NCBI RefSeq assembly: GCF_007994225.1
Contig: NZ_VLLL01000006.1
Coordinates: 1,302,001-1,366,000 of the forward strand
DNA length: 64,000 bases
Origin: Stackebrandtia albiflava
GTDB lineage: Bacteria; Actinomycetota; Actinomycetes; Mycobacteriales; Micromonosporaceae
Direction: 5' to 3'
Shown: positions 35,000 to 42,764 of the stretch, in pieces
Layout of the letters: every line of letters starts with the position of its first letter
How positions within the stretch are numbered: position 1 is the stretch's first letter
The notes under the pieces: model-generated
The model's database searches: none
What the model was told of the DNA's origin: nothing
The model's input: the letters and a program-made list of their open reading frames with translations, nothing else
Program-made: the position numbers and the translations under genes

Positions 35000-35929
35000 C
35001 TACTTTCGCCAGTCCACGGCGTCGTTGATCTTCACGACGATGCCCCGCCACGCCAGTGACGTCTGCTCCGCGCCCACCTTCCGGGCACGGCGTTTGGCGA
35101 ACACGGCGCGAAGGCCGCCCTCGGCGACGGCCCGCAACGCGTTGTCGAGGTCGTCCAGCGGCGAACCCTGCGCCAAGGTGGACATCACCGACGGGATGCG
35201 CAGCGCGTAACCCAGGTCGCGGGCGACCTCGGCGGCACTGACGATCAGGTCGGGATCCCACGTGTCGTGACCGCCGCGCAGGTTCCGCACCACGAGGTCC
35301 AGCTCGTAGGTGTCGTCCTCCGACGCCACCACGTACTCCGGCTTGATCCCCTTGACCAGCTCGTCCCAGGTGTCGATACCGGACAACTCGGTCGGCGGCC
35401 GCGACTTGACGAACTTCACCAGCGCCTTCGGAGAGTCGAACAACGGCAACCGGCCCCGCAGGGTCAGGAACACCGGGATCTCCTCCACCGGTTCCTCGAC
35501 GTCCTCGTCGGACTCCTCGTCGTCGTCCTCGAACTCCTCGTCGAGTTCCTCGTCGACGTCCTCCGGCTCGGGTTCCGGTTCCGGCTTCGTCTTGCCCTTG
35601 CCGCGCTTCGGCTTCGGTTCCGGCTCCTCCGCCGGCTCCTCCTCGGCCTCGACCGGCTCCACCGTGTCCGACATCCGGTACGCGCGCAGCGTCAGGCCCA
35701 CGCCCTTCGGAAGCGCGATCTCCACCGGCTCGACGCCGACCTTCTCCCAGAAGGCATCCGCCTTGGCGCTCCGCGTCGGTGTGGCGTCACTGTCGAGCGC
35801 GTCGGTGTCCGTCTCGGTCGCGTTGGACTTGTCGTCCTCGTCCGGTTGGCTGTGCCGTCCCACGGCGGCCTCCGTGTCGTCGTCTGTCGGCTGCGTCTGC
35901 GGTCGTCCCGCCCCGCCCCGCACCGTCAC
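35000..35929 (-). CDS. Conserved acidic protein of unknown function
   Basis: A 309-residue protein: a polar N-terminus, a folded block (DAFWEKVGVEPVEIALPKGV), a highly charged low-complexity middle (about residues 90-150, EEEPAEEPEPKPKRGKGKTK then long Glu/Asp runs), and a conserved C-terminal half (VFLTLRGRLPLFDSPKALV, SGIDTWDELVKGI, AWRGIVVKINDAVDWR). Proteins like this are sometimes labelled DNA primase in databases; I see no primase motif (no TOPRIM or zinc-finger residues) and do not use that name. GTG start without a clear ribosome site. Confidence 0.6.
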   Translation of the reverse strand: MTVRGGAGRPQTQPTDDDTEAAVGRHSQPDEDDKSNATETDTDALDSDATPTRSAKADAFWEKVGVEPVEIALPKGVGLTLRAYRMSDTVEPVEAEEEPAEEPEPKPKRGKGKTKPEPEPEPEDVDEELDEEFEDDDEESDEDVEEPVEEIPVFLTLRGRLPLFDSPKALVKFVKSRPPTELSGIDTWDELVKGIKPEYVVASEDDTYELDLVVRNLRGGHDTWDPDLIVSAAEVARDLGYALRIPSVMSTLAQGSPLDDLDNALRAVAEGGLRAVFAKRRARKVGAEQTSLAWRGIVVKINDAVDWRK

Positions 35930-36087
35930 CGGGGCAGGGCATGGCCGACGGCCGCATAGAGCTTATGGTGTCCATCTCAGTCGACGGCGATTGGCCCGGC
36001 GAGTCCGCCGCCCGCTACACCGCGCGGCACGTCGGCACGGCACTCACCGTGCCCGGCCGCGCACCACCACGCCCCGGACGCGCCCGG

Positions 36088-36951
36088 TCACAGGCCCGCC
36101 GGATGCCACACCGTCTTCAGTTCCACACACGCCCGCAACCGGTCCAGACCCGGTGCCGCCGTCCAGTCCGGCCTCACCGGCCGCCACACCCGCTTCAGGT
36201 TCTCCGCGGCGGCGCGCTCACACTCGGCGGCCAGCTCGGCGTCGTCCACGCCCGTCAGGTCGACGGCGTTGACGTCGGAGTGCGACGACAGCCACGGCGC
36301 CAACTCCGCGACCCGGCCGCTGAGCACGTTCACCACACCGCCCGGCAGGTCCGACGTCGCCAACACCTCAGCGAAACTGATCGCCGGCAACGGCTGTTCC
36401 TGCGCCGCCAACACCACCGTGGCGTTACCCGCGGCGATGACCGGCGCCAACACGCTGACCAGCCCCAACAACGGCTCCCCCTGCGGGGCCACCTGCGTCA
36501 CCACACCCACCGGCTCCGGCGCGGTGTGGTTGAAGTACGGGCCCGCCACCGGGTTCGCGCCACCCAACACCTGGGACAGCTTGTCCGGCCAACCCGCGTA
36601 CCACACCAACCGGTCCACGGCGGCGTCCACTTCGGCCGTGGCGGCCTTCACCGTGCCGCCCCGGGCGTCACGCACCTCCGCGACGAACTGCGCGCGGCGG
36701 CCCTCCAGCATCTCCGCCACCCGGTACAGGATCTGGCCCCGCAGGTACGCGGTCGCCGCCGCCCAACCGGGCTGCGCCTTGCGCGCCGCCGCCACCGCGT
36801 CACGCACGTCCTTTCGGGACGCCAACGCCGCGTTGGCCAGCCCGGAGCCCTCGGCCGACTTCACCGGGTACGTCCTCCCCGATTCGCTGCGCGGGAACTT
36901 CCCACCCAGATAGAGCTTGTACGTCTTGCGCACCGTAAGACGATCAGACAT
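36088..36951 (-). CDS. Short aldehyde dehydrogenase-like protein lacking the catalytic half
   Basis: A 287-residue protein aligned with the N-terminal NAD-binding half of aldehyde dehydrogenases: KLYLGGKFPRSESGRTYPV, AARKAQPGWAAATAYLRGQI, PEPVGVVTQVAPQGEPLL, LPGGVVNVLSGRVAELAPW. It lacks the catalytic Cys and the general-base Glu (LELGG) and ends about 200 residues short. Its start overlaps the stop of the full-length enzyme by eight bases, so the two are coupled. Shortened ALDH-like partners next to an active ALDH recur in actinobacteria, which argues for a regulatory or structural role rather than simple decay. Last gene of the deoC operon. Confidence 0.75.
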   Translation of the reverse strand: MSDRLTVRKTYKLYLGGKFPRSESGRTYPVKSAEGSGLANAALASRKDVRDAVAAARKAQPGWAAATAYLRGQILYRVAEMLEGRRAQFVAEVRDARGGTVKAATAEVDAAVDRLVWYAGWPDKLSQVLGGANPVAGPYFNHTAPEPVGVVTQVAPQGEPLLGLVSVLAPVIAAGNATVVLAAQEQPLPAISFAEVLATSDLPGGVVNVLSGRVAELAPWLSSHSDVNAVDLTGVDDAELAAECERAAAENLKRVWRPVRPDWTAAPGLDRLRACVELKTVWHPAGL

Positions 36952-38374
36952 CGAGGTATGCCTCCAGTCCCTGGCGGCCGCCCTCGCGGCCGTAACCGGA
37001 CTCCTTAAGACCGCCGAACGGCGACGTCGCGTCGAACTTGTTGAACGTGTTGGCCCACACCACGCCGGCCTTCAACCGGTCGGCGGCCCACAACATCCGG
37101 GACCCCTTCTCGGTCCAGACCCCGGCACTGAGGCCGTACGGCGTGTTGTTCGCCTTCTCGATCGCCTCCTCGGGGGTGCGGAACGTCAGCACCGACAACA
37201 CGGGACCGAAGATCTCCTCGCGCGCGATGCGGTGCGCCTGCTGCACACCGGTGAAGATCGTCGGCGCGAACCAGTAACCGGTGTCGGGAAGCGGGCACTG
37301 CGGCGACCACGGTTCCGCGCCCTCGGCGCTGCCCACCTCGGTCAACTCCCGGATCCGGGTGAGCTGCTCCGCCGAGTTGATCGCACCGATGTCGGTGTTC
37401 TTGTCGAGCGGGTCGCCCAACCGCAACGTCGACATCCTGCGCTTCAACCGGTCCAACACCTCCTCGGCCACCGACTCCTGCACCAGCAGCCGCGAACCCG
37501 CGCAGCACACGTGCCCCTGGTTGAAGAAGATGCCGTTGACGACGCCCTCGACGGCCTGGTCGATCGCCGCGTCGGCGAACACGATGTTGGCGGCCTTGCC
37601 GCCCAGTTCCAACGTCAGGCGCTTCCCGGTCCCGGCGACCGACTTCGCGATCAACCGTCCCACCGCGGTCGAACCGGTGAACGCGACCTTGTCGACACCC
37701 GGGTGGGACACCACGGCCGCACCGGTGTCTCCGGCTCCGGTCACGATGTTGACCACGCCCGGCGGCAGGTCGGCCTCCCGGCAGATCTCGGCGAACGCCA
37801 GGGCCGTCAAGGGCGTCGTCTCGGCCGGTTTCAACACGACCGTGTTACCGCACGCCAACGCGGGCGCCACCTTCCACGCCAGCATCAGCAGCGGGAAGTT
37901 CCACGGGATCACCTGACCGGCGACCCCCACCGGCCGAGGCTGCGGCCCGAACCCGGCGTGGTCCAGCTTGTCGGCCCAACCGGCGTGGTAGAAGAAGTGC
38001 GCCGACACCAGGGGCAGGTCCACATCACGGGTCTCCTTGATGGGCTTGCCGTTGTCGATCGACTCCAACACCGCCAACTCCCGGGACCGCTCGGCGATGA
38101 TCCGGGCGATCCGGTACAGGTACTTGGCGCGTTCGGAGCCCGGCATCGGACCCCACACCTTCTGGTACGCCGTGCGCGCCGCGGCCACCGCCGCGTCCAC
38201 GTCGGCCTGCGACGCCTCGGCGATCTCCGCCAGCGTCTCCTCCGTCGCCGGGTTCACCGACTTGAAGGCGCCGCCCTCCTTCGGGTCGACGAACTCGCCG
38301 TTGACGAACAGGCCGTACGACGGCTTGATATCGACGATCGCCCGCGATTCGGGCGCTGGTGCGTACTCGAACAT
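36944..38374 (-). CDS. NAD(P)+-dependent aldehyde dehydrogenase
   Basis: A 476-residue enzyme. The catalytic Cys is in NQGHVCCAGSRLLVQ, the general-base Glu in LELGGKAANIVF, NAD contacts in WNFPLLMLAWKVAPALACGN and AFTGSTAVGRLI; EEIFGPVLSVLTF is the C-terminal marker. The partner deoC releases acetaldehyde, so acetaldehyde is the most likely substrate. ATG at 38374 chosen over GTG 38377 for spacing to GGAGG. Forty bases after deoC and overlapping the next gene. Confidence 0.9.
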   Translation of the reverse strand: MFEYAPAPESRAIVDIKPSYGLFVNGEFVDPKEGGAFKSVNPATEETLAEIAEASQADVDAAVAAARTAYQKVWGPMPGSERAKYLYRIARIIAERSRELAVLESIDNGKPIKETRDVDLPLVSAHFFYHAGWADKLDHAGFGPQPRPVGVAGQVIPWNFPLLMLAWKVAPALACGNTVVLKPAETTPLTALAFAEICREADLPPGVVNIVTGAGDTGAAVVSHPGVDKVAFTGSTAVGRLIAKSVAGTGKRLTLELGGKAANIVFADAAIDQAVEGVVNGIFFNQGHVCCAGSRLLVQESVAEEVLDRLKRRMSTLRLGDPLDKNTDIGAINSAEQLTRIRELTEVGSAEGAEPWSPQCPLPDTGYWFAPTIFTGVQQAHRIAREEIFGPVLSVLTFRTPEEAIEKANNTPYGLSAGVWTEKGSRMLWAADRLKAGVVWANTFNKFDATSPFGGLKESGYGREGGRQGLEAYLDV

Positions 38375-38414
38375 CACGAGCCTCCGGTGGATGTCAGGGG
38401 ACGGGTGCGGCGCA

Positions 38415-39338
38415 TCAGTCGACCGTCACGTAGTCGGGGCCGGAGTAGCGGCCGGTCGCCAGCTTCTGGCGCTGCATCAACAGGTCGTTGAGGAGGCTCG
38501 ACGCACCGAACCGGAACCAGCGGGCCGTCAACCAGTCGGGTCCGGCGACCTCGTTCACGGTCACCAGGTAACGCATCGCGTCCTTGGTGGTGCGGATCCC
38601 CCCGGCGGGCTTCACACCGACCTGACGGCCCGTCTCGGCTCGGAAGTCGGCTACCGCCTGCAACATCAGCAGCGTCACCGGCAACGTCGCCGCCGGAGAC
38701 ACCTTCCCGGTGGACGTCTTGATGAAGTCCGCGCCCGCGTACATCGCCAACCAGCTCGCGGCACGCACGTTGTCGTACGTCGCCAGCTCCCCGGTCTCCA
38801 GGATGACCTTCAGGTGCGCGGCACCGCACGCCTGCTTCACCGCGACGATCTCGTCGAACACCACGCCCCACCGGCCCGACAGGAACGCGCCGCGGTTGAT
38901 CACCATGTCGATCTCGTTGGCGCCGGCGGCCACCGCCGCCTGCGTGTCGGCGACCTTCACCTCCAACGGCACCTGACCGGAGGGGAACCCCGTCGCCACA
39001 CTCGCCAGATTCACACCGGAACCGGCGAGTTCGGCGGCGGCGGTGGGAACCATCGCCGGATACACGCACACCGCGGCCACCTTCGGGCAGCCCGGATCGG
39101 AGGGGTCGGGGCGCATCGCCTTGACGCACAGCGACCGCACCTTGCCGGGGGTGTCGGCCCCCTCCAGGGTGGTGAGGTCCACCATGCCGATGGCGGTGTC
39201 GATCGCCCACGCCTTGGCGGTGGTCTTGATCGACCGGGTGGCCAGGCCCGCCGCGCGCTGCTCCAAGCCCACCTGGTCGACGCCGGGTAGACCGCGCAGC
39301 CTCGCGAGGGCCTCGCCCGAGGCGAGAAGAGAGGTCAT
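38415..39338 (-). CDS. deoC: Deoxyribose-phosphate aldolase
   Basis: A 307-residue class I aldolase that splits 2-deoxyribose 5-phosphate into acetaldehyde and glyceraldehyde 3-phosphate. The Schiff-base Lys is in [10 protein letters not shown]; other blocks are [36 protein letters not shown] and the phosphate loop [11 protein letters not shown]. Its ATG is seven bases after TAAGAT on the minus strand, so the transcript is probably leaderless. First of three genes with the two aldehyde dehydrogenase-like proteins; divergent from upp. Confidence 0.95.
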   Translation of the reverse strand: MTSLLASGEALARLRGLPGVDQVGLEQRAAGLATRSIKTTAKAWAIDTAIGMVDLTTLEGADTPGKVRSLCVKAMRPDPSDPGCPKVAAVCVYPAMVPTAAAELAGSGVNLASVATGFPSGQVPLEVKVADTQAAVAAGANEIDMVINRGAFLSGRWGVVFDEIVAVKQACGAAHLKVILETGELATYDNVRAASWLAMYAGADFIKTSTGKVSPAATLPVTLLMLQAVADFRAETGRQVGVKPAGGIRTTKDAMRYLVTVNEVAGPDWLTARWFRFGASSLLNDLLMQRQKLATGRYSGPDYVTVD

Positions 39339-39345
39339 GATCGCG

Positions 39346-39474
39346 ATCTTACGGGGCGAAACGGGCGCTTCGTAACCGCCCGACCACCAGCCATCCCGGC
39401 CGTGCCCGTCCGTGTAGGGGGCGACGCCCGGCGCGGACGGACCGTCGGAAGCCGGACGGGCGTACCGGTAGAGT
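39346..39474. promoter_or_regulatory. Divergent leaderless promoters of deoC and upp
   Basis: Minus strand: TAAGAT (39351 to 39346), seven bases, ATG of deoC. Plus strand: TAGAGT (39469-39474), eight bases, GTG of upp. The roughly 115 bases between carry no ribosome site. Both genes serve nucleoside/base salvage, so common control from this region is possible; no clear operator palindrome is seen. Confidence 0.5.
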
Positions 39475-39482
39475 CTGCCGCT

Positions 39483-40115
39483 GTGGACGTACACGTCGTA
39501 GAACACCCCCTGGCCGCCGCCCGGCTCACCGTCATGCGCGACGAGCGCAGCGACTCGGTGGTATTCCGGGCCGCCCTGCACGAACTGACGACCCTGCTGG
39601 TGTACGAGGCCACCCGCGACATCGACGCCGAACGCTTCGAGATCCGCACCCCCGTCGCCGCCACCACGGGCGTCCGGTTGGCGAACCCGCCGCTGCTGGT
39701 GCCGGTGCTGCGCGCCGGGCTCGGCATGGCCGACGCGGCCCACCGGCTGCTGCCCGAGGCGACCATGGGCTTCGTCGGGCTCGCCCGCGACGAGGAGACC
39801 CACGAGCCCCGCGCGTACATGGAGTCCCTTCCCGAAGACCTCACCGGCCGCCGGGTCGTCGTGCTGGACCCGATGGTCGCCACCGGAGGATCGCTGCTGC
39901 GCTGCTGCGAGATGATCGCCGAACGCGGCTGCACCGACATCTCCGTGGTGTGCGTCCTGGCCGCACCCGAGGGCATCCGCAAGCTCGAGGAGTCCGGGCT
40001 GCCGCTGACCGTCACCACCGCCTCCGTCGACGAGGGCCTGAACGAGGCCGCCTACATCGTCCCCGGTCTCGGCGACGCCGGAGACCGGCAGTTCGGCCAC
40101 TACCGCCGGTTCTGA
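39483..40115 (+). CDS. upp: Uracil phosphoribosyltransferase
   Basis: A 210-residue enzyme making UMP from uracil and PRPP. PRPP loop [29 protein letters not shown] and [14 protein letters not shown] are family blocks; the C-terminal uracil-binding segment is [13 protein letters not shown]. The leaderless GTG at 39483 gives the standard length. Divergent from deoC. Confidence 0.95.
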   Translation: MDVHVVEHPLAAARLTVMRDERSDSVVFRAALHELTTLLVYEATRDIDAERFEIRTPVAATTGVRLANPPLLVPVLRAGLGMADAAHRLLPEATMGFVGLARDEETHEPRAYMESLPEDLTGRRVVVLDPMVATGGSLLRCCEMIAERGCTDISVVCVLAAPEGIRKLEESGLPLTVTTASVDEGLNEAAYIVPGLGDAGDRQFGHYRRF

Positions 40116-40263
40116 CCGCCTCGACGGCACACCGGGACACACCAGTCCCACCGCTCACCGATCCGCGGCGACCACCCCCGATCCCGGGCTCCGGGGCCGC
40201 CCCACTGCCGTAGGCTGCGAAACGTGGCGACATCGTCACGGTTCGCGAGGGCGGGGGGAACCG

Positions 40264-41442
40264 ATGATCCCGATCACGGCCGTCAAACTGGGGCCGGAAG
40301 TGGAACGGGCCGTCGTGGAGGTCGTGCGGTCGGGGAGACTCGCGCAGGGCGACCGGGTCGAACGGCTCGAACGGGAGTTCGCCCGAGTCGTGGGCATACC
40401 GCACGCCGTGGCGGTCGACAACGGCACCACCGCACTCGTCGCCGCGATCCGCGCCGCCGGAGTCGGCCCCGGTGACGAGGTCGTGACCAGCCCGTTCACC
40501 TTCGTCGCCACCCTCAACGCCATCCTGGAGGCCGGAGCCACCGCCAGGTTCGCCGACATCGACGCCACCGACTTCTGCGTCACCGCCGAGACACTGGAGG
40601 CGGCGATGTCGGAACGGACCACGGCCGTCGTCCCCGTCCACCTATACGGGCAGTGCGCCGACATGCCCGCCATCCGCGACATGGCCGCCCGCCACGGCGT
40701 CGCGATCGTCGAGGACGCCGCCCAGGCGTTCGGCGCGACGGTCGCCGGGACGGCCGCCGGCGCGTTCGGCATCGGCTGCTTCTCCCTGTACGCGACGAAG
40801 AACCTCACCACCGGGGAGGGCGGCGTCGTCACCACCTCCGACGACGCGGTCGCCGAGCGACTCCGGCTGTGGCGCAACCAGGGCATGCGGGAACGCTACG
40901 AGTACCTGGTGCCGGGACACAACTGGCGGCTCACCGACCTCCAGGCGGCGATCGCACTGCCGCAACTGGCGGCCTACCCGCAGACCCTCAAACGCCGTCG
41001 CGCGAACGCCGACCTGCTGACGGAGGGACTGGCGGGACTGCCGTTGACGACCCCCCGCCGGATGCCCGACCGGGAACACGTCTGGCACCAGTACACCGTC
41101 CTGGTGGAACCGGACTCCCCGCTGCGCCGCGACGCACTCGCCGCCGCCCTCGCCGAGGCCGGTATCGGCACCGGCGTCTACTACCCCCGCCTCGTCCACG
41201 ACTACGACTGCTACCGGGGTCATCCCCGGGTGATACGGACGGGTACGCCCGTCGCCGCCGACGTGGCCGCGCGCTGCCTGTCCCTACCGGTACACCAGCA
41301 CCTCACCGACGACGACCTCGACCGGATCGTCGCGGGGGTGCGCACGGCACTGAGGAGGGAAGATGTTGCACGTCGCGTTGATCGGCGCCGGGACGATGGG
41401 AGCACATCACGCCCGGGTGATCAGTCAGTCCGAGCGAAGTGA
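40264..41442 (+). CDS. DegT/DnrJ/EryC1/StrS-family sugar aminotransferase
   Basis: A 392-residue PLP aminotransferase. Early block RSGRLAQGDRVERLEREFA; GTTALVAAIRAAGVGPGDEV; EDAAQAFGA; the PLP-Schiff-base Lys in SLYATKNLTTGEGG; HNWRLTDLQAAI. It probably transfers an amino group to C3 (or C4) of a nucleotide-linked keto sugar. The GGGGGGAACCG site supports ATG 40264; a TAGGCT hexamer at 40211-40216 would start the mRNA near an out-of-frame GTG at 40224, giving a 40-base leader. The final ~27 codons overlap the next gene. With its neighbours it resembles WbpE. Confidence 0.88.
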   Translation: MIPITAVKLGPEVERAVVEVVRSGRLAQGDRVERLEREFARVVGIPHAVAVDNGTTALVAAIRAAGVGPGDEVVTSPFTFVATLNAILEAGATARFADIDATDFCVTAETLEAAMSERTTAVVPVHLYGQCADMPAIRDMAARHGVAIVEDAAQAFGATVAGTAAGAFGIGCFSLYATKNLTTGEGGVVTTSDDAVAERLRLWRNQGMRERYEYLVPGHNWRLTDLQAAIALPQLAAYPQTLKRRRANADLLTEGLAGLPLTTPRRMPDREHVWHQYTVLVEPDSPLRRDALAAALAEAGIGTGVYYPRLVHDYDCYRGHPRVIRTGTPVAADVAARCLSLPVHQHLTDDDLDRIVAGVRTALRREDVARRVDRRRDDGSTSRPGDQSVRAK

Positions 41443-42316
41443 CCTCGCCGCGGTCATCGACCCCGACGAACAGACCGGCCGAGAGGTCGCCGAACGCCAT
41501 CAGGTGCGGTGGCTGCCCGAACCCGGCGACTGGTCGGGTCTGGACGCGGTGGTGGTCGCCGCACCCACCCCGCTCCACCGCCGCATCGCCGAGTCCGCGC
41601 TGACGGCCGGTCTCCCCACCCTGCTGGAGAAGCCGGTGGCCTGCGAACTCACCGAATGCCAGAGCATCGTCGACACCGCCGCCCGCGTCGGCGTCCCGCT
41701 GATGTGCGGGTTCGTCGAGCGGTTCAACCCGGCGGTGCTCACCACCCGGCTCATCGTCGAACAGCCGGTGCACGTCAACTCGGTCCGGCACGGGCCGTAC
41801 GCGCCGAGGATCCGCACCGGCGTCGCCTGGGACCTTCTCATCCACGACGTCGACAGTTGCCTGCGAATGGTCGGAGGCGAGCCGAAACGGGTGTGGGGCA
41901 GCACCGGCCGGTACCACCCGACGTCGCTGCCGGGCGCCGAGGACGTCTCCGAGGCGATCATCGAGTTCACCGGGAGCGCGGTCGCCACCGCCTCGGCGAG
42001 CCGGATCAGCCACCGCAAGGTGCGTTCGATGACCGTCACCGAACTGGACCGGGTCATCGAGACGGACCTGTTGCGCCGCACCGTGACGATCTACCGGCAC
42101 GTCGACCACGACTCCGGTGCCGACGCGCACGCCGGGTACCGGCAGCAGACCGTCATCGAGATCCCGGAACTGGCGGCGCACCGGGAACCGCTCGCCGCGC
42201 AGTGGGACCACTTCTGTGACCTGGTCGACGGGGCGGTCGACATGGTCGCCGAACGGCAGACCATCCTGCCGCCGCACCGGGTCATCGCCGACCTGTGCGC
42301 GTCCCACCGGCCGTGA
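41363..42316 (+). CDS. Gfo/Idh/MocA-family oxidoreductase
   Basis: A 317-residue NAD(P)-dependent sugar dehydrogenase: Rossmann start HVALIGAGTMGAHHARVI; AAPTPLHRRIAESAL; EKPVACELTEC (the family EKP motif); FVERFNPAV; AWDLLIHDVDSCLRMVG with the catalytic-region DLLIHDVD. It probably oxidises C3 of a UDP-linked uronate, making the ketone for the aminotransferase encoded just upstream (a WbpB-like role). The ATG at 41363 has a strong GAGGAGGGAAG site but lies 80 bases inside the upstream gene. Confidence 0.88.
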   Translation: MLHVALIGAGTMGAHHARVISQSERSDLAAVIDPDEQTGREVAERHQVRWLPEPGDWSGLDAVVVAAPTPLHRRIAESALTAGLPTLLEKPVACELTECQSIVDTAARVGVPLMCGFVERFNPAVLTTRLIVEQPVHVNSVRHGPYAPRIRTGVAWDLLIHDVDSCLRMVGGEPKRVWGSTGRYHPTSLPGAEDVSEAIIEFTGSAVATASASRISHRKVRSMTVTELDRVIETDLLRRTVTIYRHVDHDSGADAHAGYRQQTVIEIPELAAHREPLAAQWDHFCDLVDGAVDMVAERQTILPPHRVIADLCASHRP

Positions 42317-42571
42317 CGGTGACGCGGGCCGACCGCGAGCGACGGACGGGTTCATCGGGGCGACGGCGTGGTGAACCCGCCCCGCACCACCTCGACCGCG
42401 CCGCCGGGGCCACAGCGCGGCCGCCACCACCAGCGGTCTGCGCGTCGGCCCGACCGGCCGACCCCGACCGTCTGCGGAACCACCACGGCGGTCGTCCACA
42501 ACCACCCGGTTATCCACAGGCGGATCGTTTCCCGCTGTACGGGCTCCCCCGGACGGCCTAGGCTCGACGCC
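42317..42571 (+). promoter_or_regulatory. Intergenic region with promoter cassette A (twin DnaA-box-like 9-mers)
   Basis: No gene is seen from 42317 to about 42490. TCGTCCACA (42492-42500) and TTATCCACA (42510-42518) are direct 9-mers starting 18 bp apart; TTATCCACA is the exact DnaA-box consensus. TAGGCT (42559-42564) is a likely -10 for a leaderless ATG at 42572, 54 bases after the second box. The whole arrangement, with its downstream sequence ATGGGGAGGAGG ... GGCGGCCCCCG, recurs at 51349-51441. Confidence 0.55.
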
Positions 42572-42733
42572 ATGGGGAGGAGGAGTGGCGGCCCCCGACC
42601 ACTTCCGCGGCACCGGGTGTCGGCCGTCCGCTCTCCGTCATGCGCGGCTCCGAAAAGGCCGTTCCGGTGGCCGCCGCAGGAGGTTTCACCGTGGAACCGG
42701 GCCGTCGTGGGGATTCTTCCCGAGCGGATATGA
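42572..42733 (+). CDS. Possible small leaderless ORF downstream of cassette A
   Basis: A 53-residue frame (MGRRSGGPRPLPRHRV ... SPWNRAVVGILPERI) starting exactly at the expected transcription start. It is basic, Pro/Arg-rich, has no recognisable domain, and may be the decayed 5' end of a gene family rather than a living gene. The remaining bases to 42750 hold only the promoter of the glycosyltransferase gene. Confidence 0.25.
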   Translation: MGRRSGGPRPLPRHRVSAVRSPSCAAPKRPFRWPPQEVSPWNRAVVGILPERI

Positions 42734-42750
42734 CCGCCCTCCGACTTCGA

Positions 42751-42756
42751 TAGCAT
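42751..42756 (+). promoter_or_regulatory. Leaderless -10 hexamer (TAGCAT) of the fused glycosyltransferase
   Basis: TAGCAT, eight bases, then the GTG at 42765. It supports the choice of this GTG over upstream in-frame starts. Confidence 0.5.
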
Positions 42757-42764
42757 CACCGACT

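Noticed and set aside
35000-35929. DNA primase
   Set aside because: Database-style label for similar acidic proteins; no primase motifs are visible.
35944-36087. Plus-strand frame starting MADGRIELMVSISVDGDW
   Set aside because: The plausible start soon turns into Arg/Pro/His-rich antisense of the aldehyde dehydrogenase-like gene; no ribosome site.
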